DNA from: Hofstenia miamia
Taxonomy: Eukaryota; Xenacoelomorpha; Acoela; Hofsteniidae
Assembly (NCBI GenBank): GCA_900660155.1
Contig: CABFPE010000241.1
Coordinates: forward strand, 390,915-454,914
Length of the DNA stretch: 64,000 bases
Reading direction: 5' to 3'
The translations under genes were made by a program, and so were the position numbers. Shown here piece by piece: positions 35,299-46,984 of this stretch. Position 1 is the stretch's first letter; every line of letters starts with the position of its first letter. The notes under the pieces were generated by a model. That model saw only the letters and a list, made by a program, of their open reading frames with translations. It did no database searches and was not told where the DNA came from.

Positions 35299-37621
35299 TT
35301 AATAAAACTTAGGCACGACCAACAGTAGCCGATTTAAATCCATGAATTTTATTGTCTTTCCTAGTTGATCTAACACTCTTTTGTAAGTTGTTAAAGTACA
35401 CATTCGTGCAGCATCTCGCAGAGTTCTTTCCAAAATAAATTTATTAATCACAAAAATAGAATGACTTCTAACGTCTGCATTACAGTGATGTAGTATTAAG
35501 TCTTGATTCGACACAAGTATTTGAAACATTCTTTTAATTAATGAAAATAATTTTTCAGAAGGTACCTGAAGACCTCCACGGCTAATATCGTTAAGATAAC
35601 TGGAATATTCGCATTTGTCACTTGAATTTGCAATGATGTTTTCCTTACAAGAAGCACATAACTTGATAGGTTGAAATTTGTGAGCAATGTATCCAGCTAT
35701 GAAGAACACAATTTCCAGTTCGAAGTCATTTAAGTCAACTAGATCTGAATTCCATGAAATATTTTGAATAATAGAAGATTTTGCTTCAAAAATATATTTC
35801 ATTTCATCAACTTCATGATTAGATAGAAAACTTTTTAACGTTTTCACTCGTTCTGAGCGCTGCACCTCGTACAAGCCAACAAGGAACCTACCACCTAAAA
35901 TTTGGCGATAGCGACTGAACCGTTTTTCCAGCGAATCTTGATTTATTCTGGATGTTAAGAAAAATTCATATTGATAATCTTCAATAAGATTTGTTGCTAA
36001 ACTGGCAATCGAACTGGTAGATAAAATAACAGCTTCAAATGTTTGCGTTGTTAATCCTGGTAACCTGGATTGCCGCCATTCATCTACCCAAGTTACGAAG
36101 TTCAAGAGAAACTCAATTTTTCTATCTCCTTTTGAAATTCCACGGCCGAGGCGAAGTGGGTGGCATTGAGATTTTGCGTTAAGAATGGACCACCAAATAA
36201 AAATAATTTCAATAAAAGTTGCAGTTGCTAAACACTCATGATCATCTGGGAAATAATTACGCAGAGCAACACTGTTTCTGTAATCAAAAATTCCAAGTGC
36301 TAAATTAACTTTTGTTATTTGTTCGAGGGATTCAGAACTGCTTGAGTCAAAGAAGGCGCTTTTTTCAAAAGACTTTTATGCTCCTTTTCAACATTATACA
36401 GTTTTTGCAAAGATTTCCACGTAGCTTTGCCATTTTGAGGTAAATTGATTTTGAAAGCATCTATATCTGAAGTGAAGGGTGGAAGAGTAAATGTTTTAAA
36501 TTTCAAAAAATTATTCTGAATTGTCTTTATTAAGTGTACTACATCAAACAGCAAATGAGTGGTAAGATTAGGTGATACACATACTCGAAATCCACTGTCA
36601 TCAACTGATTTATCGATAAGCAATCATCGATATGCACTTACATTAACGCGATTGTTGTCACAGGTAATTGAACGGATTCTTAATTTTGTGTCCGTTAAAT
36701 CATTAAAAATTTTAATGATTTCATCAACCAAATATTGATGAATAATTTTCACTACTGGAAGAGACTTTACAATAATGCTCTTACCACTTTTAAGCGAAGT
36801 AATCATAAAGCAGTAAATACTTCCATACAATTCTAAGTCATCATTAACACCAGAAACTTCACCTCCTTTATACTGAAAATCCTTCTCCAGATACATTTCA
36901 TCAAATGTCAAGTAAACATCGCATTCATTTTCAAATTGGTATTCTGTAAAGTGTTGTGTATTGATTTTTTCTGCACATATTGTTCTCAAGAGACGAGAAT
37001 GAGGCAATGGTAAATGATCTGGAGCAATCTCATATGCTGCTGGGGAGGTAAAACGCATTAATAGTGCCAATCTGAGAATAGAGGAACTATATGGTTTTTT
37101 TCAAAAAATTGACGAAGATTTAAATCTTCAAGAACTGAATGTGAATGATCATTTTCAACATTACTAAGATAATTCATCAGTTCATGCAATTGAGATTTTC
37201 TTGTCAATTTGCAATTGCGAGCACAGCGAAGAAAGTCAGGAAGTGGTACAGAAGAGCCATTGATGTAAAGCTTTACTTGCATATTAATAAAAACCAAAAT
37301 GGATTCCTTAACAACAGGCACAGGTTCCAATAAATTGTATATGCGAACACATTCAGGCAACCTAAAACTCTGATCAAAGTGAATTTATATTTCATATAAT
37401 TAAAATATCATATATATTATAATTTAGAATTTGCTTTTGTTAAAAAAAATGGATCAGAGTTTTATAAATGTTAACCTATCCAGCCGCCAATTTCTACCAT
37501 CGCAGATATTTGAAGTTATATCGTTCAATGATTTGAGACGATCTGAAGAAACGAATGCAGGAAGCTCATCAGCAATTGCAGTACGATCACGTGGTGAAGG
37601 TCGGGAGTTAGATATAGATGC
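35299..37621 (-). pseudogene. P-element-type transposase, main exons
   Basis: Exon 2 is 37621-37476 (ASISNSRPSPRDRTAIADEL) and ends in phase 2. Exon 3 starts at 37361 and completes that codon (R, then LPECVRIYNL). After a frame break near 37066 the core reads ALLMRFTSPAAYE, LPLPHSRLL, LTFDEMYLEKDFQYKGGEVS and SITCDNNRVN. The Asp residues in TFDEM and CDNN fit catalytic positions of P/THAP9 transposases. A TGA at about 36624 interrupts it, then FDVVHLIKTIQNN follows. Another shift near 36330-36345 leads to ESLEQITKVNLALGIFDYRN and a long C-terminal part (LTSRINQDSLEKRFSRYRQ; CASCKENI) to 35299. Three lesions against an otherwise full-length protein. Confidence 0.85.
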
Positions 37622-38207
37622 CTAATAAAAATATAATTTAATTTTAATAGCAATATATTACTATGAATTTGCTTGCGTTAAGATATATCGTGCTTAACCC
37701 ATTAACCTTAAATTGCATACGAATTTTTAATTGTTTTCAACATTCCACTCGACTACTATCCCAAATAGATGTGCCAATATCTCTAGATTTTAACGTTAGA
37801 AATGGTATCTAGCTAAGTTTTCGCAATTTACAGTCAGGGGTTAGAGCAATTCTATAGTTGCTTTATTTTTACAGCAATTGAATTATGACACAAATTAGAT
37901 ATGAAAATATAACTCAAAGTAAAACATTGAAACTGAAACTGAAATATTTTATTGAATTTTAGATTGCAATATCCTGTATGCATAGAAAAATCGCACTTAA
38001 CATGACCACATACATAGCGTACATTATATATTTTATGCAATGCATAACATTTAATAGTATTTTTATACTTCCATCACTTTTGCAATATTCTTACTTTGAC
38101 TTGTATTTATTATACATCGAACTTTAACTTAAGACTACTTCGTTGATCATTATTTAATACAGGCATGTAATATAATTTTAAACAATACAATTTTGAAGGA
38201 AAGTTAC

Positions 38208-38489
38208 CTTAACACTATATGGAAAATCGAATTTCGTTGATAAACTTCCAGGATTTAGCATTTTGCGGCCACTGCTGCTGATATGGAAATAATCCTCGGA
38301 AAAATGTTTTTCACAAAGAGTTGTATTTTTAGTAATAGTATAATTTTCTCGTCGAATTGCTTTAATCCACTTGGTTTGTAAAAGGGAATTTCTTGGAAAT
38401 TTAAACTGAGACACATATTTAGTTTTGTTACTTGTATGCTTGATCTGATATCCAGATTTGCACAATGGAGCACAACATTTTTTGGTCAT
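38208..38489 (-). CDS. THAP DNA-binding exon of the P-like transposase
   Basis: An ATG at 38489 opens 94 codons to a GTAACT donor after 38208, phase 0, which matches the phase-0 start of exon 2 at 37621. The THAP zinc-finger pattern is present: CCAPLCKSGYQ, then FKFPRN, then KWIKAI, then LCEKHFSEDYF, then a final LNPGSLSTKFDFP close to the AVPTIF position. THAP domains bind the transposon's own ends. No lesion in this exon; the next 580 bp are the first intron. Confidence 0.85.
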
Positions 38490-38681
38490 GAGTTAAGTAA
38501 TATAACAATCCTACAATTATAACAGTTTCAGAAGTGATGTATGTACTGTAATTACGCAGAAATTATTTCTTCATTTAAAATAAATATATTGCGGTAAATT
38601 TAATTCATTTTTAACGAATACGCTGTATTATATCATAATTTGCTTTAACCAATCAGAGAATGGCCACTACATTTTCCAACA

Positions 38682-38720
38682 TTGCTGCAAATCGCCAGGC
38701 CGTCTTTATAGTAGGTCATG
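38682..38720. repeat. P-like element terminal inverted repeat (THAP side)
   Basis: Inverted copy of 35155-35193; followed by the ATAAAAC target duplication. Confidence 0.9.
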
Positions 38721-38908
38721 ATAAAACTCATTATTAATTGTAAAGACCATATGTTTAATTCAGTTTGCAAAAGTTAAATTTACCTCCGGTAAAATTGCTG
38801 ATTTGAAAGTTGAAGCTGTACGTGGCCGCAGTCGCAATGATTCAAGCCGAGTCTTATCGCTGGATGCGACCAAACCGCAGCTGCACTCAAAGCCACAAAC
38901 ACTACTTA

Positions 38909-39743
38909 ATCCCAATCACTTTCCATTATTGAGTCTTCAATGGTATCAACCACTTGATGGCTTCTGGAATTCTTTATTCCGCACACCTTAAAAGATCTTG
39001 CTTGTGAGATGTTCCGCATTACCTGCATTTGAAAGTTTCATCATTCATATCAGCTGAGTTTCGCATGATGCTACAGATCATGTAAAGTCATTCTAAGACT
39101 ACAATTCAGTGCATTTTAAGGTTTTGTTTGACAAATTTGAGAAATTCGAAGCGTTAGTTTATTTGTCAATCGAGAGTAATAATTATTCTTATTCTGCATT
39201 TTTTTGTCATCATTTCATAGCTAACTGATATTGTTAAGATCTCATTGACATCATATTTACCTTGTGAGTGATTCGAATCAGTTATTTTGCTTCAAGATTG
39301 AAGAAAACTTATTTGCTAAAGCATGTTCAGATAATAATTCAGAAGGCTTTAGGGAATTTTATGTTCACAATTTCTTATCGGAAACCAATAGAAACTTCAT
39401 ATATCAGCTGCTTATTAAAACACTACACATTTATTCACCTTGTGACTAAATTCCAATCAGCTGCTTATTAAAACACTACACATTTATTCACCTTGTGACT
39501 AAATTATAGTCGAAATTTAAACAATGTTGTAATCTTGTTTCTAAAAAAGTATTATAACCGATTAATTTTTTAATGTTCTTAATTGAATTATGTCTCAGTG
39601 CTACGATTTCTTTACTTTACCTTTAATCAGTGTACCCATTTCAGTTCCACAATGTTTTTCTCTTGCATAGTAATATTTTATTACTATGTAAGGAAAAAAT
39701 AATCCCCTCACATTTTGCAACAGATTAACTAAATTTTGTTTAG
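38909..39743 (+). other. Upstream region of F-box unit 2, paralogous to 47510-48923
   Basis: Shares ordered segments with the region before the F-box at 48924, for example CTTCTGGAATTCTTTAT, AACCAATAGAAACTT and the ACCATGTAAGGAAAAAATAA type. No intact gene seen within it. Confidence 0.55.
39403..39507 (+). repeat. 53-bp direct tandem duplication
   Basis: ATCAGCTGCTTATTAAAACA at 39403 recurs at 39456 and the match extends to the TGACTAAATT segment. The paralogous region near 48010-48100 appears to lack the second copy, so the duplication is local and recent. Confidence 0.85.
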
Positions 39744-40066
39744 ACAGTGATTTGATGTTAACTGAACTACCGTACGATATTCTTTTACATCTTCTTAAAT
39801 TTCTCAAACCAAAGGATGTTTGCAATTTAGCATCCACGTGCAGATCATTTTATCATGAGTTTCCTTGGTCATTTGTTTACAAACTATTTCTCTGTAAATC
39901 TGTTGAGGAACCTTCGATGCACAACTTCATTAAGGATTACTCAGAATACTTGGAGAGATTACAGCATGAGATGTACATACCTCCACTATTTTTGTTTCCT
40001 CAAAGATATGGCTGTGGAGAAGGGAAAATGTATTTTTCTCCGCATATTTTCTACAATAACTTTTAA
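39744..40066 (+). CDS. F-box exon, best-preserved copy of the array
   Basis: After the acceptor TTGTTTAG the exon starts in phase 1 (AC, then AGT GAT TTG ATG) and stays open to the stop at 40064. The F-box is textbook: LTELPYDILLHLLKFLKPKD followed by VCNLASTCRSFYHEFPW. Then come KSVEEPSMHNFIKDYSEYL and RYGCGEGKMYF. F-box domains bind Skp1 in SCF ubiquitin ligases. ATG at 39755 could start a short protein. The same Met is changed to Ile in the copy at 48924, and every copy is preceded by a splice acceptor, so I favour an internal exon of a longer protein. Frame is intact; the long C-terminal region seen at 17.9-18.3 kb is not recognised downstream. Confidence 0.7.
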
Positions 40067-40797
40067 TTGCCTGTGCCTTTAGATGCTACATTATTATATA
40101 ATTTGTTATGTAAGTTTTAGAAGCTTACAATAAGCCTTCTAGTCTGCAAATAAATTCTTGTTCATCATTTTCAGTTATGGTTATGCCGTTGTATATAAAG
40201 CTACAAAAAATTCGAAAATATTGCAAGATATTTTTTCAAAATGCGTTTAAAAACTTTGGCCACTTTGTATGCATTTTATGTAACGAGATTCTCTACAGAT
40301 AACTCAGTTTATGGTAATAGAGAATATGTAACTAGGATCATATCAATACTTATCCATACAACACTGAAAATTCATTTTGCAAATCTACAGCATGGTTAGT
40401 TTAAACTTATATGTGCATATTACAAACAATGTTTTCTAGTCTGTAGAAGTCGTAAATCCGGAATTCTCTGTTTGAGCAAGACAATGACAGAAATATCACT
40501 ACATTCAGTTTTATTCACTTAGTAATTTCAAATTCCTACTGGTGCTAGTGAATCATATTGCATATCTTTAAATTTAGGTACTATTTTTAATTGTTATGGC
40601 CTGAGAAAATTTGTGGTAAACTTCCTTTAAAATCCGTACCAAATTAGCATGAAAATTGAGATCATAGGGCATGACTATCGCTAACAATATGCGAAAATTC
40701 TGAAAGGCACTTCAAAGATTATTGTGAATAAGAAATTTTTCTAAATGTCTGCCTCATTAGTAGGATGTGCGAATCTATTTTTGTTGAAAAGGACATC
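39744..40797 (+). repeat. Segmental duplication, unit 2 (pairs with 33846-34805)
   Basis: See unit 1. This unit keeps about 100 bp of the F-box exon that unit 1 has lost. Confidence 0.8.
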
Positions 40798-41374
40798 GTA
40801 GTAGGGAAGACATTGTTTCTCATAGCTAATGTTCATACAAGAAATATATAGAGTAATCTCTATTTTGCTATGCATCGTTTTTTCTAACAAAAACCAATAT
40901 AATCTTTCTCAATACACACTCATTTATTATTTATCTTAGCCTGTAGTTGCTAGACCAGTTAGCATAAATTTTAAAAGTTAAAGCTTAATTTTCATTGAAG
41001 CATGAAAGTTTAATAACGTGTATGTTTTATTAGAGTTGGTCAATAATTACTACAGTGAATTGCCTGTTTTGAACATGGAATGTCTTAATTAAATAATAAT
41101 AATTTTAAAGGAACCTACTGTTCACTTTTAAAATAACGAATTTTTGGCTACTACACCTTTACCAATTGCATTTGAGAAAGCGTAATTTAATTTGCATTTG
41201 AGAATACGTCATTTGAATACATTTTATGAATGGGTAAGTATGCTATTCACTTAAAAGGTGTCACGATGCCCTTAATGTTTTACATAGAGAAATGTCATAA
41301 TATTGTCACTTTAATATCATCCATTTGAATTCAATTGCCTCGGTCAAAACTAGCCGATTTTTAATATTGTTTTT
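40798..41374. other. AT-rich sequence, no gene seen
   Basis: Separates F-box unit 2 from the piggyBac gene. No clear piggyBac terminal repeat with TTAA was recognised here. Confidence 0.4.
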
Positions 41375-42965
41375 TTAAAACCAAGGAATCTTCAATGCTA
41401 TATGAATTTTAAATCGGAATGGAAAAAGTGCCTTTGAAAAGCCTAATAATAGGCCTCCAGTGTTTCTATTGAACCATCCATTTACGCTACCAATGTCTAT
41501 CATGTGGAAAAAGAATCGCAAATACGACATCTTATTACAATGTGTAGTAGTCCAATACAAAGATATATACCTGTTGAACTCATCAACATAGCCCATTCCA
41601 CTATTGTAAGCAGAAACAATTTTCGGACAACTGACTTCAACATTTTTGCGTAGTTTTGAATCAAAGCGATTTACTGTTTCCACTGGTTGACCACCAATAA
41701 AAGTAGACATCAATGTAACTGTTCTATTGTCGCACCACTTTACACATGCTATTTCAATGCCATCCTTATTGCAATGCGCTTCATCAAAAGTTCCCCGACC
41801 TTGTTTTTGTAAGTCTTTATCACTTCGTAGACATAAATTTGGTGCTCTATTAACTCTTAGCGTACCAATACTTAATATACCTTTTTTAGCCAAATATAAT
41901 TGAAGAAGGGCAGAATTAAACCAATTATCAAAAAATAGACGAAAATTCCGAAATTCAGGAACATTTGCAGTTTTAATTAATCTAATGATTACTTGGCCAG
42001 ATTTCCCAACGCCTTCGACATCTGAAACATTTTGAGATTTTCCACTATATACTTCAAGTCCATGTAAAAGACCTCCGCTGCCACAAATTAAAAACAGTTT
42101 ATATCCCTATTTTTTAGGTTTATGGGGGTTATATTGACGTAGACCACCTGATTTGTTTCCTTTATATGGGAGGATTTGTTCATCAATACTTAAATCACGA
42201 TCAATTTCTATTTTTGAGCATGTAAGATTAATTTGTTTTATAATCATATCAAAATAGAATGTCTTTGGCGGACGTTGTTCTGTTGGTTTATTTGCACTGT
42301 AACAAAAATAGAGATTAGATTTAATTTCTTCCCAACGATCTCTTGTCATTACATTAGCGACCTGACTAACACGAGTTCTTGAAGCCCAATAATGTCGAGA
42401 GGATGGAAGCTTTATTAATGACATCCACATAACTGCTCCAATAAACACTTTAAGTTCAGCGATTCCCAAAACAAAATTAGAATTAACGTTAAGTTCATGA
42501 GCTCTTAAGTTAGAACAGTTACAGACATCTTCCAAGAATTCATTTGAGAACATATTATTAAAGTAATCAATTGGCTTAGAAATCAATTCAGCTGGTTTTC
42601 GGAAGTTTGTAAATGTAAAGTCTGGAAAACCTTCGCATTTCCTTCGCCATCGCCAGTTATCGCTGTTAGAGGAACAGCACGCATCATTTGAAGTACTTTC
42701 ATTACTGGATTCAGGCAACGACTCAGAATTTTCTGATAAAAAATCAGATTCAACATCAGAATCAGAGAGAAGCTTGCATACATCACCAAATAATTGAGTC
42801 TTTTTACGCAATCGGCAATTACCGTCTTGATGTAATACAGTTTCATTTTCATCTTCTTTGTCATTTTGTTGTTCATCTTCTGGGGATAAATTTTGTTCAC
42901 CAGGTTCTTTATTTCTAATAAACTTTTTTTGAATTGTCTGTTGTCCATAATCACTTTCATATCCA
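41375..42965 (-). pseudogene. piggyBac-type transposase, nearly intact (one stop codon)
   Basis: One continuous minus-strand frame runs from about 42965 to 41375, broken only by a TAG at 42109-42107 where the family usually has a Trp before Gly-Tyr-Lys (NPHKPKK, stop, GYKLFLICG). Counting from the ATG at 42811, the three catalytic Asp are near D210 (LSIDEQILPYKG), D295 (LFFDNWFNS) and D410 (GMGYVDEFNRY). The N-terminus is acidic and Ser-rich (DVESDFLSENSESLPESSNE). Upstream of 42811 the same frame stays open (YDGYESDYGQQTIQKKF) without a clear ATG, so the true start is uncertain. The C-terminal zinc ribbon is not seen; the frame ends LKIPWF. Likely a recently inactivated copy. Confidence 0.85.
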
Positions 42966-43741
42966 TCATATGTTATAACACATGAATTAAATTGTCGTCA
43001 TATGCAAGATATTTCACTATTTACCAATCACTAATTGCCGATTATTTACAAGAGAACGGATAGGGTTTCAAAGCAAAATCAATTCGACTTCACAATCAGC
43101 CTGATGAACCTAATTTAGTTTGTACTAAATATAGGACATACTTCGTAAGCGCGATCATCTTATGCATTTGACGCTTTATCGTTTTGTTGCCCTAATATAA
43201 TTATTCATTATGCACATTTTCCGGAAAATGTGTACCCAATTCAAATTAAGGAGTAAAATTGTAATCATCTCAATTTATTGTGATGTCTTTCTATGCCGAT
43301 GTCCTTTATTTAGTACAAACTTATTAATGAGTTTATATAATTACTAATTTCAGATAACGTTTCAATTTCGTTTTTGACCTATTAAATGTATACTTCAGAG
43401 CTCTGCAAGATTTTTTGCACAACAATTTTATTTGATACAACACTGAAATGTACAATTTAATTATAAGGATAAAAATATTATGCATTTTATGAATGTTGAA
43501 AATATATCTAATAAGTATACGGTAAAATATTCCAATTTTAAGTAGTTTGAAAATTGATTATATAAATTATAATTTTTCAGAGTCTTACTTTAAAAAAAAA
43601 GCAGCAAAAATTTATAATATAACGGATTTAAGATCATTTTTAAGTTTGTCGTTAATGGGATATATTACATGAATAAATTATTCATAGAACTTATCACAAC
43701 TCCATGTTATCTTCTTATTTTGATGAATTTGATATTCATTT
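42966..43741. other. AT-rich sequence, no gene seen
   Basis: No coding signature; should contain the 5' end of the piggyBac element if it survives. Confidence 0.4.
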
Positions 43742-44470
43742 AGATTTGTTTTTAGAAAAGTGACGTGTTGGTGTAACTGAGCCTATTGCCAGAGAGATGA
43801 TTAAAAAAAATCCTCGAAAAGGCGTGTGAAAATTTTGCTTATGGTGTGAGCTATGGAGTGATGCAGACTGTGCTTAAGAAGGATCTTAACCTGTCCCCCT
43901 ATAAGATAACCAAAGCTCCGTTATTGTCTTAAGCCATAAAGACCAAAAGACTGCAGAGAGCTTCTTCTGTAGAGTCTGAGGGATGGCACGCAAACTCCAG
44001 TCTTGTGGACAGATGGGAAGTTATTCACTGTCCAGGCAGTTCAAAATCATCAAAATGATCGAATTTATGAAGTGATTAAGATTTATATCCCCAAGAATGA
44101 CAGGCTTATGTTTCAGAGACAGAAACCAGCTTCTGTGATGGTCTGGGCAAGGATAACTTCCACAGAAGAGGAGACTCCCCTCATCTTCATTGAAGAGGGG
44201 GTAAAGGTGAATCAGCAGGTGTATCTGGACTTGTTGAAGGAGAAGTTAGTTTGCTGGATTAATGCAACATTCGAGGTAAGTGGAATTACTCTCCACCAGG
44301 ATGGAGCCACGTCCTACACAGCTGCTCACCTCCAGGAGTGGTGTAAGAGGAACATAACTGGGTTCTGACCAAAGGAATTATGGCCTCTCTCATCTCCGGA
44401 TCTAAGCCCATTGGATTTTGCGATCTGGAGTATTATAGAGAGTAAAGCCTGCTCTTGCAATCACCGAAAT
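43742..44470 (+). pseudogene. mariner-type transposase remnant
   Basis: Frames in order: a helix-turn-helix part (GVMQTVLKKDLNLSPYKITK, 43857-43916), the first catalytic Asp in LWTDGKLFTVQAV (44003), ASVMVWARITS, and a PLIFIEEGVKVNQQVYLDLL stretch. Then come the second Asp in ITLHQDGATSYTAAH (44284) and, after a TGA at 44366, PKELWPLSSPDLSPLDFAIW with the acidic position in IIESKAC. The 3' third and the N-terminal part have stops or shifts. Different mariner family from the other Tc1/mariner elements here. Confidence 0.8.
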
Positions 44471-45088
44471 AAATAACATTAACTTTACATACAACAATTT
44501 TTTTTGATGCTAGAAGTTAGTTGATGCATCGAGCTTAATCGATTTTGAAACAACGCGTGAGTTAAAGCGCTTTTTGTAAAGTTGGTTGACGCCATGATAT
44601 AACAGAAATTAATTAAGTAGCATAAATCAATACACAGCCAGGGGGATTTAGCAAAACCCCTTGTTGAACAATTTTAGCTTTCTATCAATTTAATTTTAGT
44701 AAAATTTTTTATTTTTATCAATGTTTTTACTTAGCATACAAGCCCAGATAAATAAAATTTGTTAACATCACTTATAAAACCTCCAAGTATTAAAAATTTC
44801 ACTTCTGTATCAATAAAGACTTGTAGCCTACATTTAGCTTTAACTTGCATCTAGGAGCCTTCTCGATTACTTAGGTCAGTTAAGTTAATGAAATTTTAGG
44901 ATATAAAGATATATAGTAATATTGCTTTTAAATTAATGATTTGTTAGCATTAAGCTTGGAAGATTTTTATAAGATAAATCTTCTTCTAACTGTTGTTAGA
45001 TCTTGCTTCTTAGCATATTAATTATAAGGTGCCTTTATTTACTTTTTATTGACGTACTAATTAACAATTTTTGTGTTTTTAATTGTAG
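44471..45088 (+). other. Intron-like sequence before exon D copy 3
   Basis: Aligns by eye with the end of intron C-D in copy 2 (for example CCTCCAAGTATTAAA against CCTCCAGGTATTAAA, and TTTTAGGATATAAAG). Exons A-C of this copy were not found and may have been lost with the transposon insertions upstream. Confidence 0.5.
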
Positions 45089-45206
45089 TTGCTTGATTAC
45101 TCCCCAACAATAAAACGAAAGCTCCAGAGTCAGTCAGTTAACATTAATTTGGAAACAACAGGCCCAAGTCTTAATTTGTCGAGAAGACCATCAATGAAAA
45201 AACGAA
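45089..45206 (+). pseudogene. FHA gene exon D, array copy 3
   Basis: Bounded by AG (TTGTAG) and GT (GTATGT). It is open: LLDYSPTIKRKLQSQSVNIN, then LETTGPSLNLSRRPSMKKR, 118 nt, phase 0 start and phase 1 end as in copies 2 and 4. It is two codons shorter than those. The reading frame is undamaged although exons A-C are missing. The next F-box exon is at 48924 with a 1.77-kb transposon in between. Confidence 0.65.
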
Positions 45207-45446
45207 GTATGTTTTCAAATCTTCACACACATTTCTAAATTTTTTTAATTAATTTAATAAGTTTTTTGTTAGCAGTAAGAATTTTTTTAGTGAAACGTTT
45301 ACAAAATACAAGAACATCTCTTGATGTTAGAATGAAAACATATATCGAACAAACTTAGAAAAATATGAAGTTTATACACCTATAATAACAATTTACGTGA
45401 CTCTAGAATATATAATTTATAAGAATCTTAAGCTATTCTAAGAAAA

Positions 45447-46952
45447 GTACCGTAAACCGGGCTACTTTGATAGGGTTTTGAGGTATTTTCATGTGTACAA
45501 CTGGTTCACAAGTGTATTTTGTGCCGCTTGTATATTATTCAGAACATTGTGAATGTTGGCTATTTCAATATTAGGTGGTGTGCTGGAATATGCACTCCTT
45601 GTCTGTTTTAAAAAAATTTTAGTTATCAAAGTTGCCCCGTGTTTTATGCAACTTTGATAGCTTATTATCTGTTAACAAGAATGAACATTGGGGACGACGT
45701 CGGACTTATTTGATGAAAAAATGCGTTTTGAAAAAAAGTAATTTCAACCCTTGCAACAAAAAATAGAGCAACTCAAAAGTAATAGCACAAAATTAGTATA
45801 CCTTTACACATTAAATTTTAAAACTTGCAACACAAAATATAGAAACATAATAGCAAAAATAATTTCGGTTCCACAATCCATATTAAATTTCAGTCCAAAT
45901 CAGAACCTGTAAGCTCTGGCACAGTTTACTGTAAATGTTGGAAAAAAACAATTTTGTTGGAAAAAAAACATCTTTTACGCCAGATTCTTAAAACACAAGT
46001 ATGCACTCCGATTTTTAATAAACACATTAATGTAATGTTGTCTCATAAATAAACATCAAAATATTCATATTTGCTGGAATTAAACAGTGAAAAAGATAAA
46101 AATTTATTTTGAAAAAGTTTTGATATAAGTTTACTTATTCTAATTGAATGTTCCCATGTTAACTAGTACGTGAATAACTTGAAACGTCGAATTCACACGA
46201 ACTTTGTACGAACTATATGCACTTGCAAAAACTTAACAGCAGTATTTTAAACAGCGTTAATGTATAGCAAATAATTTTTTTTGGATATCTCAAAATGGAA
46301 ACGAATTTGAAATTTATTATAAAAATGTGTAAAATTTCATAATAGCATAGCTTTTAATTAATAGAACAATACAATTTTTACAATAATATCATGTTATCTT
46401 ATAAGTTGTTTACTAGAAAATCGTAATTTTATATCTTAAAACATTGCGTTAATATCTTAGAACGCACGTCTGTAAAGCACATTTAAAGAAATTAAGTGCT
46501 TGTAAAGACTAGATGCGTTTTAATGCTTAATGTACTTTTAAAGTAACTAACGTACTGGTTATGCTATTCTAACAGTATGAACATTTAAATTAAAGGAACT
46601 AATATATTTGAAAACGCTTACTGTATAGAAAAATAATGTATTAGTTAGAACATAAACTATAAACTTAGAAACTTTAAATTACGCGTATTAAATTTTTCGT
46701 TTTGTGTTAAATATTTCTCAAGACAGTTCGACAAAAATCGCAAAACAATATCTAATACAGCTCTAAGCAATGGTTTAAAATTCTGCAAAAAAAATCAAGC
46801 AGGAATTATGTGGCATAACGAAAATACGAATATTGTTGTTGTATTCTAAAAATTCCCGCAATGTAATTTCTCACCATTTTCACGTAAAAATTGTTTCCGA
46901 CAGTAAAATTTTAACTAAAATTGAAAACGAAAAATTAACATAAATATATAAA

Positions 46953-46984
<32 letters not shown>

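Larger units (their letters stand above)
35155..38720 (-). mobile_element. Complete P-like (THAP) DNA transposon, 3566 bp
   Basis: 39-bp terminal inverted repeats lie at 35155-35193 and 38682-38720 and start CATGACCTACTATAAAGACG; one mismatch is visible. ATAAAAC flanks both ends (35148-35154 and 38721-38727), a 7-bp target duplication, close to the 8 bp usual for P elements. Inside, on the minus strand, lie a THAP exon and a P-type transposase with canonical introns and agreeing phases. The transposase has one stop and two frame breaks, so the copy is probably inactive but young. Confidence 0.9.
34951..38908. mobile_element. Possible hAT-like non-autonomous element carrying the P-like insertion
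   Basis: The array paralogue at 47350-48920 is continuous where this unit is split between about 34950 and 38910. The left end reads AGTGTTTTGCGGC, and the right end in reverse complement reads AGTGTTTGTGGC. The flanks TAATCATAAT and TAATCCCAAT could be a decayed target duplication. Without the P-like element the insert is about 390 bp and non-coding. Boundaries are approximate and the superfamily is a guess. Confidence 0.4.
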
